Assembly (NCBI GenBank): GCA_021794255.1
Contig: JAJYRF010000025.1
Span: forward strand, 1 to 8,251
From: a bacterium
GTDB taxonomy: Bacteria > SZUA-79 > Acidulodesulfobacterales > Acidulodesulfobacteraceae
Direction of reading: 5' to 3'
DNA: 8,251 nt
This document shows, in pieces, positions 5,914 through 8,251 of the stretch. The translations under genes and the position numbers were made by a program. Under the pieces are notes generated by a model. The model had not been told where the DNA came from, ran no database searches, and was given only the letters and a program-made list of their open reading frames with translations. Position 1 is the stretch's first letter; each line of letters begins with the position of its first letter.

Positions 5914-6152
5914 AAAAGATAAAATAAAGATAAAGAAAAAAAATATATATATATTAAAGATAAAAAAGATAAAATAAAGATAAATTTTAGATTATATTAT
6001 ATAGATTGTATTATATAAACTGTATATAGAAAAAAAATATAAAGATAAATAAAGATAAATAAAGATAAATTTTAGATTATTATATTGTATAGATTGTATG
6101 AAATAAAATATACAGATTGCATTATTTATATAGATTATATAGATTGTATGAA
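5914..6152. repeat. AAAGATAAA repeat array with duplicated block
   Basis: The core AAAGATA occurs eight times between 5914 and 6070. Three of these are perfect head-to-tail decamers AAAGATAAAT at 6041-6070. A larger block is duplicated imperfectly: 5935-6010 and 6029-6098 both begin G plus eight A's and TATAT, continue with AAAGATAAA copies, share an exact 20-mer (5976-5995 and 6061-6080, starting AAAGATAAATTTTAG) and end near TATAGATTGTA. A 15-mer, TATAGATTGTATGAA, recurs at 6088-6102 and 6138-6152. The 10-bp period of the A-tracts would favour bent DNA. Its place directly upstream of the catalytic gene makes a regulatory role, or expression change by copy-number slippage, plausible. Confidence 0.8.
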
Positions 6153-6190
6153 CTATATTATTATATAGAATATAAATTATAAAAATAAAA

Positions 6191-7114
6191 TTAAATTACA
6201 GCTTGCGAATATAAATCAAACGCATAATTTGCAAATTCTCCAAATTCTATATCTAAGCCTGCCAAATACCCGATAATTTCTTCAAATCCAACCATTGGCG
6301 CAAATGATTCTAAATCAGAGACTTCAATTGCATTAATTAAATTCTGCCGACACATAGAACATATTGTTAAAATATAATCGGAATTAGTTTCATTAGCTTT
6401 TTTGTTTATTAATTTGAAAAATTCACTTAAATTATTTGCGCTTTCTATTCTTTTATTTCTCACAGGAGTAACGTTTTGATTTTTCTCGCCTCCGCAGCAC
6501 TCTGAATATAATGATACTCTTGCACCTAAATTTTCTAATAATTTTGTTAGCTGCTCTATATTTTCTTTATTATCATAACAACCGATATATAACAATATAG
6601 AATGGTCTTTTAAATTTCTAACAGTTTTTTTTAAAAAATTTGCTGCGGTTTTATTTTCGGCAACATTATTATTATTGCTACTGTAACTGTCTGAATCATT
6701 TATTTCATTAGAACTAAATATCAAATCAAGTATATGCTTTGCTCCAGTCCTATTTTGATCGGTATCCGACAGAGTAGCATTAAATGGCTCAAGACTGTAA
6801 TCTATTTGATTTTTATACATTGAATTTTTATTAACGGCATCAAGAGCTTTATTTATAGATTTACTACATACCTGACATCCCGTATATAAATATTTGGCTC
6901 CTTTACCTTGAGCTAATCCAAGATTTCTTAGGGGCATAACAACTTTATTAAAAAATTTATGGTCATAATAGCCCGGTGCGGCTCCGCAACAATTCCACTC
7001 CTCAAGAAAATCTGCCTCTATGTCAAAAAGTTCAAAAATTTTATAAAGATTTTTATTTTGGGTTTTTAAATTATTTGATTCTACGCATCCGGGATAATAT
7101 AATATTTTCTTCAA
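6191..7114 (-). CDS. HdrB-like protein with two CCG (cysteine-rich) domains
   Basis: It resembles the B subunit of heterodisulfide reductase and related CCG-domain proteins (LutA/GlpC family), which bind a noncubane [4Fe-4S] pair and act on thiol/disulfide or related redox carriers. The 307 residues carry two cysteine motifs: C10-x31-C42-C43-x36-C80-x2-C83 and C179-x26-C206-C207-x44-C252-x2-C255. The first fits the published CX31-39CCX35-36CXXC spacing; the second departs from it. A low-complexity Asn/Ser-rich insert (about 137-156, with NNNN) lies between the domains. The start is TTG at 7114: the peptide MKKILYYPGC is the usual HdrB beginning, and AGG lies 7 nt upstream. There are no transmembrane segments. 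No HdrA- or HdrC-like gene is in the window. It is in the same direction as, and upstream of, the molybdoenzyme genes, so it may be a redox partner, but the 347-nt gap leaves cotranscription open. Confidence 0.88.
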   Translation of the reverse strand: MKKILYYPGCVESNNLKTQNKNLYKIFELFDIEADFLEEWNCCGAAPGYYDHKFFNKVVMPLRNLGLAQGKGAKYLYTGCQVCSKSINKALDAVNKNSMYKNQIDYSLEPFNATLSDTDQNRTGAKHILDLIFSSNEINDSDSYSSNNNNVAENKTAANFLKKTVRNLKDHSILLYIGCYDNKENIEQLTKLLENLGARVSLYSECCGGEKNQNVTPVRNKRIESANNLSEFFKLINKKANETNSDYILTICSMCRQNLINAIEVSDLESFAPMVGFEEIIGYLAGLDIEFGEFANYAFDLYSQAVI

Positions 7115-7246
7115 AATTAAACCTGCTAATTTATAGTATAATTTAACTGCATTAATTTACTGAATTGACTATCTTTCATAGCATATTTATAAATTTAATA
7201 AATTAATAAATTCTACTAACTCAATATAACTATAACTAAATAAATA

Positions 7247-7281
7247 AACTAAAAAATAAAAAAATTGAATAGCCAATTTTT
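7247..7281 (-). terminator. Weak terminator-like hairpin upstream of the HdrB-like gene
   Basis: On the minus strand AAAAATTG (7281-7274) pairs with CAATTTTT (7267-7260) across a 6-nt loop, and a T-rich tail TTTATTTTTT follows. The stem has a single G-C pair. If active it would insulate the HdrB-like gene from transcription entering from the transposase remnant side. Confidence 0.35.
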
Positions 7282-7492
7282 AATTTTAATCTAAAATCAT
7301 CTTAAAATGCCTCTATTACTTAAAATACTTAAAACATTTTTAAAAAAATAAAAAATTTAATATTCAATTTTAACTGCTATATACTAACATTGATTATTAT
7401 AATCCTATTTAAAATATAAAATCAAGTATTTTTTTAACAATTTTTTAACAATGTTAATAACTTTTAAAATGTCTATTTTATATAAAATAACC

Positions 7493-7537
7493 ATATTTTT
7501 ATGCAAAAAGCAGCGCTTTTTAAACGCATAAAAATAT
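7493..7537. repeat. 45-nt two-part hairpin
   Basis: An outer perfect 12-bp stem (7493-7504 with 7526-7537, including ATGC/GCAT) encloses an inner 7-bp stem (AAAAAGC 7505-7511 with GCTTTTT 7515-7521) with a 3-nt loop AGC and a 4-nt bulge AAAC on one side. A T-run follows on the plus strand at 7541-7546. It may be a plus-strand terminator, a small structured RNA or an inverted-repeat element end. It lies about 60 nt beyond the end of the transposase remnant. Confidence 0.65.
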
Positions 7538-7596
7538 ATATTTTTTCTATTCCTTAACTAAAAATTATAATAAAATAGCGGTTCACACCCAAACAA

Positions 7597-7716
7597 TTAA
7601 TTTGGAAGAAGATTATATTTAGAAGCTATCTCGTTTACAGATTTGCCGGTCTCTAAAAGCTCTAATACGACTTTCGATTTAAACTCCGGCGTAAACTTTC
7701 TGTGAATTTGGCTCAT
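7597..7716 (-). pseudogene. IS3-family OrfA transposase remnant (N-terminal 39 codons)
   Basis: The translated 39 residues begin MSQIHRKFTPEFKSKVVLE and continue to ASKYNLLPN. This is the helix-turn-helix N-terminus of IS3-family OrfA (family pattern RRKYTxEFKxKVxLExLxGxKTxxELAxxYxVxPN). Intact OrfA is about 90-110 aa and would continue with a WKK-type helix and a leucine zipper, then OrfB with the DDE catalytic domain; none of this follows. A TAA closes the frame exactly where similarity ends, and the next bases show no recognisable continuation in any frame. The segment is visibly richer in G and C than the flanking DNA, in keeping with acquisition. It is a decayed end of an insertion sequence and not an active transposase, though a short peptide could still be made. 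Confidence 0.8.
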
Positions 7717-7769
7717 TTTAATTAATTCCCCTTTTTAATATTAAATTTTAATATTAAATTGTTTTAGTT

Positions 7770-7797
7770 TTTTAATAACCGACGCCGGCTATTAAAA
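7770..7797. repeat. GC-cored hairpin upstream of the transposase remnant
   Basis: TTTTAATAACCG (7770-7781) faces CGGCTATTAAAA (7786-7797) across ACGC. It has 11 of 12 pairs, and the single mismatch becomes a G-U pair in a minus-strand transcript. The core is distinctly GC-rich for this region. It lies 54 nt upstream of the OrfA remnant, so it could be part of the old element's end or a terminator. No T-run follows on the minus strand, and only TTTT follows close by on the plus strand. Confidence 0.5.
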
Positions 7798-8020
7798 TTT
7801 TAACAGATTTTCATAATTAGGGAAGTAAGATTTTAAAATTACCGTCTTAATTTATTGGTTCATTATATATATAATATATATAATATATATAATTAAGTTA
7901 GCCGCTTCAATATTTTTTAAGTATTTTATTTTATATTTGAACTATGAAAATTTTTTTTAAAATATTATATTGTAATATAACATAATTTATGATATTATTT
8001 TTAAATTAACTATTGTTTAT

Positions 8021-8082
8021 ATTTATTTTCATTATATATATAATATTAAATTTATTTTCATTATATATATAATATTAAATTT
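8021..8082. repeat. 29-bp perfect tandem duplication
   Basis: The 29 bases at 8022-8050 (beginning TTTATTTTCATT) are repeated without change at 8051-8079, and three further bases of a third copy follow. The match also extends one base to the left. It lies directly upstream of the tRNA-Phe promoter zone. Perfect identity in AT-rich DNA suggests a recent slippage or recombination event. Confidence 0.9.
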
Positions 8083-8110
8083 TGTAATATTAATATATAT
8101 TTAATAACAT
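8082..8110 (+). promoter_or_regulatory. Possible tRNA-Phe promoter
   Basis: TTGTAA (8082-8087) and TAACAT (8105-8110) are separated by 17 nt. Each matches four of six consensus bases, and the pair would place the transcript start a few bases before the mature tRNA at 8122. TATATT just upstream is an alternative -10. AT richness makes chance matches common. Confidence 0.3.
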
Positions 8111-8121
8111 TATGATGATGC

Positions 8122-8193
<72 letters not shown>

Positions 8194-8197
<4 letters not shown>

Positions 8198-8222
8198 CTT
8201 AAAACCGCAGTAAATAAGTGGT
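8194..8222 (+). terminator. Weak stem overlapping the tRNA 3' end
   Basis: ACCACTT (8194-8200, including the CCA) is the reverse complement of AAGTGGT (8216-8222) across 15 nt. TCTGCTAATTTT follows, so a U-tract is only partly present. It might help end the tRNA transcript, but pairing with the CCA tail would compete with tRNA folding. Confidence 0.25.
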
Positions 8223-8251
8223 TCTGCTAATTTTCCTCAAAATATATACGG

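Larger units (their letters stand above)
5844..6190. other. Intergenic and leader region upstream of the catalytic subunit gene
   Basis: There is no gene in this 347-nt stretch between the HdrB-like stop and the catalytic start. The DNA is almost pure A/T with scattered G, and is dominated by AAAGATAAA-type repeats and a duplicated block (see the repeat entry). It must contain whatever promoter drives the catalytic gene if that gene is not cotranscribed with the HdrB-like gene. Many TATAAT-like hexamers exist, so no single -10 can be chosen. Confidence 0.7.
7115..7596. other. Non-coding region upstream of the HdrB-like gene
   Basis: No credible ORF was found on either strand in this 482-nt stretch. 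It contains a terminator-like hairpin (7247-7281), an 11-nt tandem duplication of TTTTTTAACAA (7430-7451) and a long two-part hairpin (7493-7537). The HdrB-like promoter should lie close to the gene. TATACT on the complement of 7135-7140 is a possible -10, but no good -35 accompanies it. Confidence 0.7.
7717..8121. other. Non-coding region between the IS remnant and tRNA-Phe
   Basis: There is no gene in this 405-nt stretch. It holds an AT hairpin (7735-7743 with 7749-7757), a GC-cored hairpin (7770-7797), three TATATATAA nonamers (about 7866-7892) and a 29-bp tandem duplication (8022-8079). The tRNA promoter should be near 8082-8110. Confidence 0.7.

Noticed and set aside
7574..7590. TGAACCGC-like sequence after the transposase remnant as an IS3 terminal repeat
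   Set aside because: It resembles IS3-family left ends as I remember them, but its orientation relative to OrfA is wrong for the element's own far end, and no partner repeat is visible on the other side.

Overview
This is a strongly AT-rich bacterial window. Five confident protein genes all lie on the minus strand, and a tRNA-Phe gene lies on the plus strand near the right edge. The gene content (a bis-MGD molybdenum/tungsten oxidoreductase, its four-cluster ferredoxin subunit, an HdrB-like CCG-domain protein and a MoeA-type cofactor protein) points to an anaerobic or microaerophilic bacterium with respiratory or redox metabolism. An AT-rich sulfur-metabolising proteobacterium-like or deltaproteobacterial lineage would fit, but the taxon is a guess from composition and gene content, because no marker gene is present beyond the tRNA.

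In minus-strand transcription order (right to left) the layout is as follows. An HdrB-like protein with two CCG domains starts at a TTG (7114-6191). Next is a DMSO-reductase-family catalytic subunit of about 848 aa (5843-3297), then its 16-cysteine iron-sulfur partner (2932-2282). A possible 32-residue ORF follows (2244-2146), then an unrecognised 81-aa protein with an ACT-like secondary-structure pattern (1995-1750) and a well-formed intrinsic terminator. The last gene is a divergent MoeA paralogue (1436-132). The catalytic subunit shows no Tat signal, and no NrfD/PsrC/DmsC-type membrane anchor is in the window. The simplest reading is a cytoplasmic or cytoplasm-facing molybdoenzyme whose electrons pass through the ferredoxin subunit. 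The HdrB-like protein may be a thiol/disulfide-linked partner, and MoeA a dedicated metal-insertion factor. The substrate cannot be read from the sequence.

The spaces between these genes are unusually long for a molybdoenzyme operon (about 290-365 nt) and are rich in structure. They hold a 42-bp perfect palindrome, a pair of 10-bp inverted repeats enclosing the whole space between the 81-aa gene and moeA, a 14-bp inverted repeat with an alternative pairing partner, a 14-bp-stem hairpin after the catalytic gene, and an array of AAAGATAAA-type repeats with a duplicated block ahead of the catalytic gene. A heptamer microsatellite ends the left side.

The right-hand 1.1 kb is mostly non-coding. 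It holds several hairpins, a 39-codon remnant of an IS3-family OrfA transposase (7716-7597, minus), a 29-bp tandem duplication, and a complete tRNA-Phe(GAA) with encoded CCA (8122-8197).
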